Assembly (NCBI GenBank): GCA_038380435.1
Contig: JAWZYU010000034.1
Span: 20,563,404-20,627,403, forward strand
Direction of reading: 5' to 3'
Source of the DNA: Ryuthela nishihirai
Lineage: Eukaryota > Arthropoda > Arachnida > Araneae > Heptathelidae
Length of the DNA: 64,000 bases
Shown here one piece after another: positions 1 through 12,900 of the stretch. The notes beneath the pieces are model-generated. The model made no database searches and was not told the origin of the DNA. It saw nothing but the letters and a program-made list of their open reading frames with translations. Position numbers and translations under genes: made by a program. Each line of letters starts with the position of its first letter. Within the stretch, counting starts at the first letter, position 1.

Positions 1-560
1 ATTATTGGTTTATTCATATGGCCCAGAGGTGAAGCATACACTGTGCTGAAAAAAGTGTCCAGAACTTCAATGTTATGTGAATGGAAAGTCACTTTCAAAG
101 CTCCCTAACATTGAAAATAAACCTTTTACGCAAAAACTGTTATTAGCAATAAATTGTAGATGTCACTCAAATCTCTCTAAATATATTTCCTGCAATATTC
201 ATTTAATATTTAAAGAATGAATGGAAGCTGAAGCATTTATCTTCAACTTTTGACACTTGTGAAAAAATACTTCAATAGATAAAACACAACTCTTGTAACA
301 ATTTGTTCACTAACATAAATTAAATATGTGATCCATTTATGGTAGAAACGTTGGCAAAAAAACAAATAAATTCTTCATAACCTCTTACTTTCAAAAATAA
401 ATGTAATCAACTAAAATCATCTAATTTCCCTTTAGTGAGACAGTTTAATTGTCTACACCCTGACAGAATACCACTGCAAACTTTAATGCTTCTGTTGACT
501 GATCTTATAGCCTTTGTTACTGGAAATCTGGATTGGTGGTTGGTAATTCAGTGATTAGGG

Positions 561-742
561 CAGAAGTTCTCAAATTTTTTAGGATCAACGTTTTCTTTTG
601 ATTTTTGAGAAACCCTCACACCTTCCCACCTTTCATTTATCACCAGCCAACACTCCTGTTAATAAAAGTTCAATTCATAATTAAAAATAAAAAAATTCAC
701 ATCCTTGGAATATCTTCATGGCCTCCCAGTTTGGAACTCCTG
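561..742. mobile_element. hAT-type miniature element with 8-bp target duplication
   Basis: The ends are CAGAAGTTCTCAAA on the left and, read inward on the other strand, CAGGAGTTCCAAA on the right, the usual shape of hAT termini. The flanking octamers are GATTAGGG (553-560) and GATTAGAG (743-750), seven of eight identical, as expected of an 8-bp target duplication. It is 182 bp with no transposase. An open frame across its right end is incidental. Confidence 0.65.
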
Positions 743-1293
743 GATTAGAGTAGCTGAAACACTATCAGGAGATCAAGGATTTGTATTTTACCTAGTTCAA
801 GACAATTTTTCCATAAAGTTCAATTCCCAGGAGATGTTACCCCAAGCCCTTTGTGCAGCTAAATTGAGCATTAAATTAGAACATCATAACAGCTGTGCTA
901 ATACAGCTATGGATAACATGGCTGATAACAACAAATGAAAGCTTCTATGTTATATTAGTTGAAGGCTATATTCAAAGTTCTAACTACTGAAATAATATGA
1001 AAAAGTAAATTTTTTTAAGAGTTAGATGAAATATATTTGCATCTTATTTTATTTATAATATTCATTAAATATTTACAGATATATGAAAGCTGGGAAATTT
1101 AACAGTAATGTTCCTTATCTCTAAAACTTTTCAGCAAAATCTAACTAAAAGAATCTTTATATAAACCCACAAAAATTATACTTTTAAAGCAAATAATTTG
1201 ATACAAAGTATTATTACTCATATTTCAGCATAATTTTTAAACCATTTACTTTGCAAATTCAGTTAATTGTTACGTGATTGTGTAAGGTTTCTT

Positions 1294-2060
1294 TTAATTT
1301 ACACAGATTTTGAAGAATATTTCTAAAAATGAGTTGTTTGTTTGGGTTTTAATGGCACAAGAGCAACAAAGGCTATGTTCTGCCAAACAAGGTAAAATAA
1401 AATGATAAACATCACAGAATTCACAACTAAAGCTAAAAATAATACATAATAGGAGAAAAAGTAAAAAAAAAAAAGCATAAAGGACAAAACAAGAAAGAAA
1501 AATGTATAACAAAAACCAGTGTGTATAAAGAATGAGTTTAAAACAAAAAAAAGTGTAAAAGAGAAAAATCATCATGGGAATATAGGACCCATGTAAAAGC
1601 ATAAATAAGTGTAAATTGAAAAAAATACTATAAATATGTAAAATAGCTAGTAAAACGAAAAAAAGTCAAAAACAGGAGTTAAAAATGAATTGTCAGATAA
1701 AAAGTGTCTGAGTGTAAGAGGTTCTGATGTTAAATGATTAGAAATAAATAAAATATGATGTTCACAGTTAAAAGCATGACATTCGATTAAAATATGTTTG
1801 ATGGTTAAAATGGTATCACAAAACTTGCACTTAGGTTCATCAGACACCTGAAGAAGAAATGAATGTGAGAGAAATGAATATCTAAATGGAGCTGAGCACT
1901 AAAAATGAGTGAGTCTGATATTAAGCCAATGAATACAGAGGCAATGAATGGCATGATATAATCGATATAATATACATAACTGTAAACAATGTATCTTTCT
2001 ATAGATATGCTACAGCTCTTGTATGATGCGAAAGTCATGTCATTCAAATTGGTTAAGTGT
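1294..2060 (-). mobile_element. 3' end of a jockey/I-type LINE (minus strand)
   Basis: A minus-strand open frame (1847-1647) reads DEPKCKFCDTILTIKHILIE and then CHAFN. This is the Cys-x2-Cys-x7-His-x4-Cys knuckle at the C-terminus of many jockey/I-type reverse transcriptases. Just upstream, in another frame, LNIRLTHF and SHSFLL resemble the preceding (R/N)xRLTHS...L segment, so the copy is frameshifted. Downstream, 1294-1640 looks like the element's A/T-rich 3' untranslated part. The rest of the element is absent. Confidence 0.6.
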
Positions 2061-2238
2061 CCAGCTTCTATTAACCAGGTAAATGCTGAACAGATTAAAA
2101 AAAAAACAAATACTGCACAGATTATTAATCAGTATTTAAAAAACTTTTCTTTACCATTTTAAAAAAAATTCTTTTCCATATTTTTGCCTTACCATTTTTT
2201 TTCTTTCTAAATATTACGAGGCACAGTAGGATCAAACT

Positions 2239-3681
2239 CTTTAATAAAACATGAATAAATACTGTACAATAAGTCTCTATGCCCAATTCTGCTACGATTC
2301 ACCAGTGCACCACATTGAGTATTACATTTAATGTATACATAACTCTGAGCATGACAATATGTCGCTCGCTAAGTCTAGGGTGCGGACATTTTATGTATTA
2401 TCATAAATCTCAGATGTCACTATACCTTCGTTATATAATACCATATACTTAGTACTACCAACTAAATACTTTCTTTAACCTATTTTAAAGAGTACTAGTT
2501 AGCAAATACAAAAGGCAATATTACCACAGACTTGCAAAAGGCTGGAACAACTGCATCATTTGACGTTATTCTGTTAGTCTCGACACTACTGTCGTGGTTT
2601 CTAACCCATGCTACCAGCCCTGTTACATCGGAGATATCAGCAATGATGGATAAACAAACATCAGATTTCCACTGTAGATTACTGTTCTGTTATCTTTATA
2701 ACAGTGATAATAGCAGATTTCCACTAACTCTTAATAGGGGATTCCTCGGACTTGAGTTGTTAATGTTCGTTGCAATAATGTTACAATCCTATTGCTATTA
2801 TCTGCTTTTTTCGTAGTGGATTACTTTTAAACTGTTGTACATGCTGGTATCACACTTTTTCTCTGAATTTCGGTGCTCACTGCCCTGCACTGGCCGCCAC
2901 AGCACTATCATATGCAGACTTATAACTTCCAACAACAGCCATTAAAACTTTTCTTTTAATGGTTTTTAAAGTTTTAATGGCTGTTGTTGGAAGTTATAAG
3001 TCTGCGTATTGATAGTACTGCAGCAGCCAGTGCAGGGCAGTGAGCACCGAAATTCAGGGAAAAAGTGTGATACCAGCATGTACAACAGTTTAAAAGTAAT
3101 CCACTATGAAAAAAGCAGATAATAGCAATACGATTGTAACATTATTGCAACGGACATTAACAACCCAAGTCAGAGGAATCCCCTATTAAGAGCTAATGGA
3201 AATCTGCTATTGTCACCGTTACTAAGATAACAGAACAGTAATCTACAGTGGAAACCTGATGTTTGTTTATCCATCATTGCTGATATCTCTGATGTAACAG
3301 GACTGGTAGCATGTGTTAGAAACCACAACAGTAGTGTCGAGACTAACAGAATAACATCAAATGATGCAGTTGTTCCAGCCTTTTGCAAGTCTGTGGTAAT
3401 ATTGCCTTTTGTATTTGCTAACTAGTACTCTTTAAAATAGGTTAAAGAAAGTATTTAGTTGGTAGTACTAAGTATATGGTATTATATAACGAAGGTATAG
3501 TGACATCTGAGATTTATGATAATACATAAAATGTCCACACCCTAGACTTGGCGAGTGACATATTGTCATGCTCAGAGTTATGTATACATCAAATGTAATA
3601 CTCAATGCGATGCACTGGTGAATCGTAGCAGAATTGGGCATCGAGACTTATTGTACAGTATTTATTCGTGTTTTATTAAAG
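2239..3681. repeat. 1.44-kb near-perfect palindrome (foldback), arms about 710 bp
   Basis: The left arm (2239 to about 2950) is repeated as its reverse complement (about 2969 to 3681). The spacer is only about 18 bp. Matching points add up to 5,920 at the outer ends, in the middle (2531 with 3389) and near the centre, so the arms have no net length difference. They differ by scattered substitutions. Open frames in the arms (2532-2816 plus, 3388-3170 minus) are the same sequence on opposite strands and match no family I know. I see no clear target duplication. A foldback transposon, an inverted duplication or an assembly fold are all possible. Confidence 0.9.
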
Positions 3682-3836
3682 ACCATTTTTATCTATTCCA
3701 TATTTCACTTGTCATAAGTATTTATTACATTAACATTGAGACATGTAACAAAATGCATTTTCTTAAACTTGATAAATTCAAATTTTATATATTGAATAAA
3801 TTCCTACATTTAAATTTCTTCCATAAAGTTACTTAC

Positions 3837-3909
3837 CAACATTGGAATTGCCAAATTCACGAAGAGCATCTTCATGATACCTTCTTAGCTTCTTTATTAA
3901 AGGAGTCAG
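3837..3909 (-). CDS. UTP6: UTP6 exon Q (last found in window)
   Basis: 73 bp, phase 0 to 1, acceptor TTTCAG, donor GTAAGT. It encodes LTPLIKKLRRYHEDALREFG then NSNV. YxxDALREFG matches human YYERALREFGSA. In the family a further exon with a DLWxDY motif and about 55 residues should follow. I did not find it in 1-3,836, so it is likely outside the window. Confidence 0.92.
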
Positions 3910-6900
3910 CTGAAACCATAAAATTATTATTTGCCACTTTTCAAGTTGGCATCTTAAAAATTTTACTGTGCAATTGCAGAACAGTACAGAAAATTTGAAA
4001 ACTTTACATGGAAAGCATTTAATGAGAAAGACAAACAACATTATTTAGTGCCATAAGCCACAAAGGAAAATCTAAGGGAGAGCCTACACTGCCACTACTG
4101 CAAACCTGAAGGCAATTTCAGATGACTCTTAAAAATGCAGATAGGTAACAGGAGTATTCGTACCAATGGCACAATACAACAATAATAAATAAAAAAATAC
4201 CCCCTCAAGCAGTTGCTTGTCACAGAGATCTGACAGGCCCTCAGCAGAAAAAAAAACACGAACACCCATGCCTTACCCAGGGCTCGAACCCAGGTCCCTT
4301 AGATCAGTAGCCAAGGGAGTTAACCATTTAGCCTTGGGACGGCTACAACAATAATGTAGCTCAAAAAGTGCAACTCTCTGTGATTACCATTATTGATTAC
4401 TTATGAGTTTAGTTATCAATTTTGATATTCTGAATCATTATCATTATTGGAAATCAATTATTATGTGAAAAACATGATAAAACTTAGGGAACACAATTTC
4501 AAAAGTTGTGAAATTTAGTAAATAGTTATTTGATATGCAATGAACAAATATAAGCATTGATTGGCTGGTTTATGGATAAATAAGAAAAAAAACCCCAAGA
4601 AGTGGTTAGGTCATGTGATAAGAAAATTACTTGAATTTGTTCATTTAGGGAGAGGAAAGAGCTTAAGTACACATTAACTCATATAATATGGATTTTTTTG
4701 GCTACAGAGGGCATTTAAAAAGTTCTTGACATGTGTCTGTGGATTTGCACTCGTTCCTCTGAAGTTAACAAGCTACAACTTGTTTTAAAACTTCTCTAAA
4801 CTTGTCATTACCTGTTAAAATCAAAGGCCACATCATAATTTTTCTCTTCCTTAGTGGCACGTAAAGTTTGGTCTGCAAAATCTGTGCTTTGTTACTATAT
4901 AGCCTATTAATGACTTTACCTTTCACAATGTCACACTTTACATTTTTTGCAGATTGGGGACATGAAAAAAAAGTGCTGATTTATCACAAGAATATGGGGA
5001 TCATGCCTGTTCATATGGCTTATAGGATGAATGCACAAATTCAGAGAAGGACAGCAGAGCTTCAAAGACCTTCCTTGTTTAGGAAGCCAAAGGAGGCTAG
5101 GAATGAGAGAATAACTGCTGCTGTTTGGAACTCATTAAGAAAAACCTACACATCACCATTCGGTAATAAGTTTAGATGTCAGTGTGGAAACAATTATTCA
5201 TAAACATTTAAAGTTCCAAAAGATCTGTGACAAATGGGTACCCCACAAACTGACAGAACAGCAAAAAAGGGGCAGAGTCAACTTGTGCAAGGAGATGGTG
5301 GCAATGTTGAACCTAGTGGCCCCAAACAGTTAACAGACATTATCACAGGTGATGAGATGTGGTTTTATTACTATACAACTCCCAGAAAGATCAACAATTA
5401 TATTTGAGTTGTGGAAGATAAACCATGTCCCCAAATCCTCCAACAAAACTTGCGCTCAAAGACAAAGATGTTCACATTTATTCAATTCCCAAGGAGTGGT
5501 AGCGATGGACACCTCATTTGAAAAAATTACTATAAATAGCCAAACTACACCAAAATTGTTTTGCCCAAAATGGTTAAGGTGATGAAGGAGCAGTATCCAA
5601 AAAAAGCAAGTTAAAGGTTCTTCTTCTTCTTCATGACAATGCCAATGCTCACAAAATCCAGCAAGTTACACCCTATCTGGAGCAAGAAAAGTCAAACAGC
5701 TATCCCATCCTGCATATTCACATGATCTTGCACCATGTGATTTTTGTTTGTTTCCAAAAATTAAAAAAGAACTTGCTGGGAAGTCTTTTTCAAGGGTACA
5801 AGACCTTGCAAAATGCATTCATTCAGAGTTGCAAGTATTTCCCAACAAGAGTACCATTAAGTGTTCCAGAATTGATGCAGATGTCTTCAACTTTGCACAG
5901 ATTTTGGAGAGGAGTACTTTGAAGGACAGTAAAAGTTTTGTTGAGGTAAGTGCAATGGTTTTTGTTCTGCAGATGCACCTTACAATAAAAATATATTCAC
6001 TATGCAAATATTGTTTTATGACACAATATTTCTAACTAAAAAGAATAATACACAATATTAACAAATCAATGCTTTTTAAAAAATAACTCCAAGATTTGGA
6101 TTTTTGAGGAAATAATTTTAGAGGAGAAAGTGCTGTTTCAAGTTAAGTCACTTCAGAGCAACTACAACAGGAAATGCATTTTGAATAAAATCATAATATT
6201 GGTGATAGTTATGACACAAGGTGGCCAGATAGTTGGAGGATTATTGGGTGGGGTGAAAGCTGTTAGAAAAAGAGATAAATTTGTTTTAACAATTTGAGTG
6301 GTAATTAAGCTATCGCCAACTTCAGCAGCTGGAGAGCTTCTAAAAGTTACATCAGCATTAAATACAAACATGTTGCTTATGTATCTTACATAGTAGTTTT
6401 AACTGCCTGCCATCCTCACAGACCTTCTACTCTGGCATATAAACTGACAGGCTCCTGTCAGACCTCTGTGGCAAGCAGCTGCTTGAGGGGATATTTATTT
6501 TTTTTAGGGTATATTATACATAACTTTTATTTCTTTATTTTTCCCAGCTACATTTTTTCATAAATTTTTTTAAATCATATCATATACCCTATATGTAAAT
6601 TAATACTTATATGATGGAATATTAATACAATGCATATATAATTACAAATACATATTCAAATAAAAACCATAAATGAAACCATTTAAATTCACACAAATAT
6701 ATATTAAAAATAAAATGAACTACTTTTTCAATTAGTAACATCACAATCATAAATAATTAATAGTGCTAAATTTACCTCTACATAATAATTTATGGACTTC
6801 AAGAATGACTAGCAACCTTTTAAATGAATCTGAAAGATATCTCTGCACAATATATGTTTTAAATTTGCAAATGTAATTTTGATTACTATCAATTAGAAAA

Positions 6901-9900
6901 TAAGAAACTTTTATTTTCTGCCACATTTACCATATACAACATATTATCAAAACTGAGACTGGTAATAATGCTAGCAATTCTCTGTGACACTGTAAAATAA
7001 ATTAAATCAATTTAATGCTTTACATAATGCATAATAATTTATTACACCATTTCTCAAACTGTGGGTCACAAGTACCTTAAAGGTACTTATCACAGCTGGA
7101 TATGGTTGAATTTGTAATATATAAAAAACTGTTTCATTCATTGTAAAAATGTGGGTTAAAGCTCAATATGTTAAAAACACTCACTTCACTAACTAAACCA
7201 CAAGACATTTTTTCCACTCTCTTTCTCCTACTCTCCAACAAGAGAGAGCAACAGTAACACTTCCTACAGTATGCGACACAAAAATGCTAGCCTCAAGTCC
7301 TCCACTATTCCCCTCACCCTACAATGTTCCCAGCTAATTCTAATCCACATACACTTATATCTTCCTTGGTTCTTCAATTGACAGTTCCAGGTACCTTAGT
7401 TTACCAAAACTTTATGATGCTGCACCCTATACTGTTGTCTGGAGCATTCTGTTGTGAGAATATTCTTATCTCACATGACTTTCACCAAAGGTAAAGGAAT
7501 GTATGGGACAAATTCTGTCAATGGCAAAGAGGATGACACAGTTCACCAGTAATAAAATGAGGGCATTTGGTTGGTTATTTTACCACTGAGCGGCACTTTT
7601 TTTGCACAAAGTGGGCTAAATGGCCAGGTCACATGGACCCCGAAGGCTCAGAGAAGGTTGGGGGAGGGGACCCACTGTAACAGCTGTTGGGAGACAGATG
7701 GTAGCCTCCCGTCAAGGCCATTCAGCGTGTTCTTTAATGTGCACAGGGTATGGCTCTCCCACACACGGGGCCACGGCTCAATGTCCCATCCGACGGACGG
7801 CGGCCTTTCCAAGTCCATCGGTGTCCCCTACTGACCGTGGGCAGGGCGGGGAATTTTGCGGAGATAAATCTCAACGCTGACCCAGCTGGGACTCGAACCT
7901 GGGAACTACAGATTACGAGCCTGGTGCGCTACCGACTGAGCCACCCCCGCCCTAAATGGCCAGGTCACAAGGATGCCAAGTGTTCAGAGAAGGTTGGAGA
8001 GGGGACCCACAACACATCTGTTAGGAAACAGATGGTAGCTTCCCATCAGGGCTATCCAGCATGTTCTTTAAAAGCATGGGATATGGCTCTCCCACACAAG
8101 GGGCCATGGCTTTACTTACAATCCAATGAACAGCGACCTTCACAAGCCCATTGGTGTCCTCTACTGACCGAAGGAGGGGAGTTTTGCTGACATAAATCTC
8201 AATGCTAGCCCAGGTGGGATTCAAACCTGGGAACTGCAGATTATGAGCCTGGCATGCTACTGACTGAGCCACCTCTGTACCTAAAGGGGGCTATGAAGAA
8301 TCCTATCAATGATATGGGGGAGGGATTTGCAAAAAATTCTGTCAAAGGTAAAAGGCATTGCAAAAAAAATCTGTCAATGGTAAAGGAAGTCACGATGGGA
8401 AAAGTTTGTGATTTGCTGCCTTGCTAAGTTTCAGGTGAAAGATGCAGAAGGTTTGAAGCTGGTATATACACAGTCATATCAGAATAATATGACCACCTAC
8501 CTAATAATGGGAATAACCACCCTTGGCCTGGATGAGAGCGTGGCATGGACACAATGAGGCCCTGGAAGGTTGCCAGAGGCACATGTGCCCATTCGAACTC
8601 CAGCAAAGCATGAAGGTTCCGGAGATGTTGTGGATCCGCACATTGAACCTGTCGATCCAAATGGTCCCACAAGTGCTCTATGGGATTGAGGTTGGCCGAT
8701 TTTGCTGGCCAAGGGAAAACAGAGACATCGCTGTCGCATTCCTGGAACCAGTCACACACTACCTTAGCGACATGACAGGGCACATCGTCCTATTGGTAGA
8801 CACCATCACCACCAGGGAAAATGTCCAACATGAAGGGATGTGTGTGGTCAGTGAGGATGGATAGCCATTGGTATTCAGGGACCCATCCAGTGGTACCAGC
8901 AGTCCCAGGTCATACAAGGAAAACATCCCCCCCCCCCCTCCAAAAGCACGATGCGACTGCCGGCCTGCATTTGACTGACAAGCCTGTCCGAGTATTGGTT
9001 CTCGTGTGTCTGATGCCATATCCACCACTGCCTGTCACTTCTGTGGAGTAGAAACCTTGATTCGTCGGAGAAGACAACCTTTTCCACTCTTTCACTGTCC
9101 AATCCCGTGCGAACTGCAGGCATAGTGTACCCACCCAGAATATGTAGCAGCCCAGAATATGCGCCATAAGAAATATGAAGCAGCATTTTAACATATGTTT
9201 TTCAACTTTTAATTGCTTTAACTTTCCCTAAATCTCAGTTTAATAGCCTGTAAGTTCAATTTGCACTATTTTTATGTGTGTGCAGCTGTAGAGCACTCAG
9301 TTATTGAATGTTTATTGTATATTGTCAATTAAGGTGGCTGTATTGCTTTTGACTGGAACTGCTTTTCTGATTCTTCATTTGTAAAAATATGGTAACATAT
9401 GGACAGTTTAAGATAGAACTAGGGGATATATACATAGCCAACAGACCTTGGTCAACATGGGTGCCTTTATGCAGTGTCGACTCTGGAGACCTATGCGTAA
9501 CAGGGTTCACTCTACTGTTATCGGGAACATGTACCTTGGTGCCCCAGTGTTCATTTGAGCAATCAATTGTTGCACTGTTGCATGTCGATTGCCCTTTACC
9601 AGTCAACGGAGGGTGACTTTCTCCTCTGGGGTCGATGGCCTTTGGGGCTCCACAGTTATGATGTCTGGAGGTATTCGGTGTGCCAGTGGTCTATTCTTGG
9701 TACACCCTTACTAAGGCACCTCGCAATCAGCCCACAAAGTCTACTGTTTCTGAGATGCTTCCACCCTTGGCGCAATAGCCAATGATCATTCCTTTTTCAA
9801 CATCCATCAAATCAATATCTATCCTGGCTGGCTACTTATATCTCTGTGTGGTCGACCTTGAAATGTGCACCCTGTGAAGCGCCAGGGCGGGTACACTGTG

Positions 9901-12900
9901 ATTCCATGGGTGGTCATATTATTCTGATGCAACTATGTATATATCCCCTAGTTCTATCTAAACTGTTCGTACGTTACCATATCTTTACAAATGAAGAATC
10001 AGAAAAACAATACAGCCATCTTAATCGATAATATACAATAAGCATTCAATAACTGAGTGCTCTACAGCTGCACACACATAAAAAAGTGCAAATTGAAATT
10101 ACAGGCTATTAAACTGAAATTTAGGGAAAGTTAAAGCAATTAAAAGTTGAAAAAGCATATTTGTTAAAATGTTGCTATATATTTGATATGACACAATGTA
10201 TCAACTATACGTGACAATGCAAAATGTGCAGTAACATTTTACTATGTTTTCTTTTACAACTTTTAACTTTATTGTTACTTAAATCTCAGTTTGAAGTTCA
10301 ACTGGCATTAATTTTGTGTATGTGAGTGCAATATGTGTGAAACAGTATAACACACCAGTTCATGAATGCTTATTGTATATCATCAATTGTGACAGGATTT
10401 ATGAATATATCTAGTTTCCAATGCCATTTATGCATACCTACCTGGAAGCTGTATTGGCAAACATATACCTTACCAATGGATATTTGTCTGGGACAGCTCT
10501 TTACTATAAATATTTTTCAACTATAAAGATATAACACATGGACAGTTAAGACAGAACTAGATGATATCAATTGCAAACCTACTGTTCATATGAAATCTAA
10601 TAAGGTATTATGTGTTACATAAAACTATTGATAACCATAGCAACTTAAGATGATTTTTTAACCTATTTTACAGTGTGGTAGAGAATTTTATATTGGATTC
10701 TATGTTGCAATTAAACTTTTTTATGCAATTTATTTAGGAAAAAAAAATAACTTACTTGGGCATTCTCTATAACAATCATTTTCTGGAAAAGCAATGGTGA
10801 GAGTGGATACATCTTTTTTAATCTAAAAATAAAATGCATTTAGTATTTCCTTAAATATTAAACTGTGGCTTTGAAAAGAAAAAAAATAGGGGGGGGGGGG
10901 GGGGTCTAATACCAACACTTGAGAAAACTGTCTTTTAATACAGGGTTAATAATTGGAAATATATATATTCTACATATATCTCAGGTTAAGAATAAAAGCT
11001 GATATTCACCATTTTTACATTAAAAATATCACTCTTTCTTAGCACAGTTTTACAGTTAACTGATGTTGGCAAGATATCAACATTGGTTACATTCATAGTA
11101 TAACACAGCATTTTTCTGATTAATTATACAACATGCTTACACTCTCAATCTGTACAATTTAAGGTTCAAAAAATGTTAGAGTTCATTAAAGATTTGGGCA
11201 AATGGAATATGAGAAATGAAAATGGACAAATGCAACATGTAAAAATATACATACTAATAATATATGTGCAAACATATGCACACAGCACCATGGCGATGGA
11301 TGGTGGCCTTTCCTTTCGAAGTCCATTGATGTCCCTTACTGAACAAGGGCAGGGAGTTTTGTGAAGTCTCAATACTGGCCCAGATGGGATTCGAACATGA
11401 GAATTGCAGTTTATGAGCCTAGCATGCTACCGACTGAGCTACTCCCATCCACATCAAACTGTGATGCAATGCGTTAGAGAAAATATATTTTTTCATATAT
11501 TTTTCAACTTATGCATATTTTGTAAATATAATTTTAAACATCATAATTTTGATAAGTTTAAAAAGCCATTCCGTTTTTTCAGTTTAATCTCATCTATACA
11601 CAGACAGTTATGCAGAGAATCTTCAATTTTGACTGCTTCCTCTTTTACATTAACTAGTTATTTTGTAATTATCATGCATTTTATTAACTACCATGCAATG
11701 AATATACAGATATTATTAAACTTTTTTGTTGATGTTTCTTACCTTTTGTATAATTCCCTTGCTGCATTAACACCTTCACGAAGGGCTGTAATTTCTAAAT
11801 AAGCTTCTTTTAAAGGAACACTTACATCCAAAGGAAATTGAACTGCATGCTTGGGGAAAGAAAAACCTTTTCACATCTTAACACTTTATAAAGCATTTCA
11901 TATCAATATGTAATACTTATATATATCTAAAGCAAACTGAGAAATGACAATTCTCTAAGCATATAATTAAAAAATATATATATTATTCAGAATAAATACA
12001 GTGAAGGCCTTGCACTTTCCAATAATTTAAAAATTTCATTTCCAATTTTATTCTTGAATTCATATTGAAACATTTCAATTTTTAACGATGTTAGCAATAT
12101 TTTAATTTCTGAAACTAATTTACTATTTTAAAAACAATTTTTTTGTGCAAACAGAAGAAAAGTCACCATAATGACTTTGATTACTATACAAAGTTTGTTT
12201 AGAAATCAATGACTAATCTCCAAATATGTGAACACAGAGCAAATGCAAGATAAATAACTAGTACCCTGAAAATGATACAAAGTATACTTCTACATCCCTG
12301 CAACATATCATATATACTTCTGAAACACGTATTATGGAGCACTAAATATTCTGTTTTAGTTCTGTACAGTGGTAAAGCAAGACATTTTGAATAACAGAAG
12401 TAATTATCATAAAGCAATGATAAAATTAAATTGAACATCAACTATCATTCTGGTAGTATTTTTTTAATGCAAATATTCTTGTGATGTTTTACTATTAAAT
12501 AATACAGTAACAAGACTGAATCTAAAGGAAAATGCAGAGGAAATATGTATAATATATAAGTTTAACATTTATTTTCATCTGTGTTCTGGTTACTAACTTT
12601 GTCAAAGAAGGGAGGGCACAGCTACCTTGCCTGCTCCCTTAGATTAGCCCAGCAGCATAGTTTACTAGTTGATTATCATTACTATGAACAATGTCTAATA
12701 CCACCTAACAATCATGATTAAATCAGTGGTTATTTGTTAAATTGTCTTTTCTATCAATTTCAGTTTAACAGCTTTGGAAATGTTTTGAAAGATATTTGGA
12801 TTTTGTTGATCCAAGAAACTTTTTTTTTTTTCAAGCATTCTGCTGACTCAGAATTTTTAAGCTTTTCTGACTTAAAAAGAAATATTTGTAATTTTTCTAA

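Noticed and set aside
1..46. A strong acceptor-like signal (TTTTTTCAG on the minus strand) that could open the missing C-terminal UTP6 exon
   Set aside because: Joined to exon Q in phase it gives about ten residues and then a stop, without the DLWxDY motif of the family. The window edge prevents further testing.
1294..1602. 102-codon minus-strand frame rich in Phe, Leu and Cys as a membrane protein
   Set aside because: It is the A-rich 3' part of a LINE read on the T-rich strand. Composition alone gives the hydrophobic residues.
2532..3388. Two similar open frames of 94 and 72 codons on opposite strands as a gene pair
   Set aside because: They are the two arms of one palindrome. There are no domains, and a frame open in both arms follows from the symmetry.
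7890..7950. A possible true tRNA gene on the minus strand (good A and B boxes)
   Set aside because: The same head is followed by the conserved SINE core in many copies, and the sequence does not close into a tRNA cloverleaf acceptor stem. It is a SINE promoter.
7571..8190. Overlapping plus-strand frames of 87-146 codons as genes
   Set aside because: They lie entirely in SINE A copies, recur in other copies with the same residues, and result from the GC-rich core.
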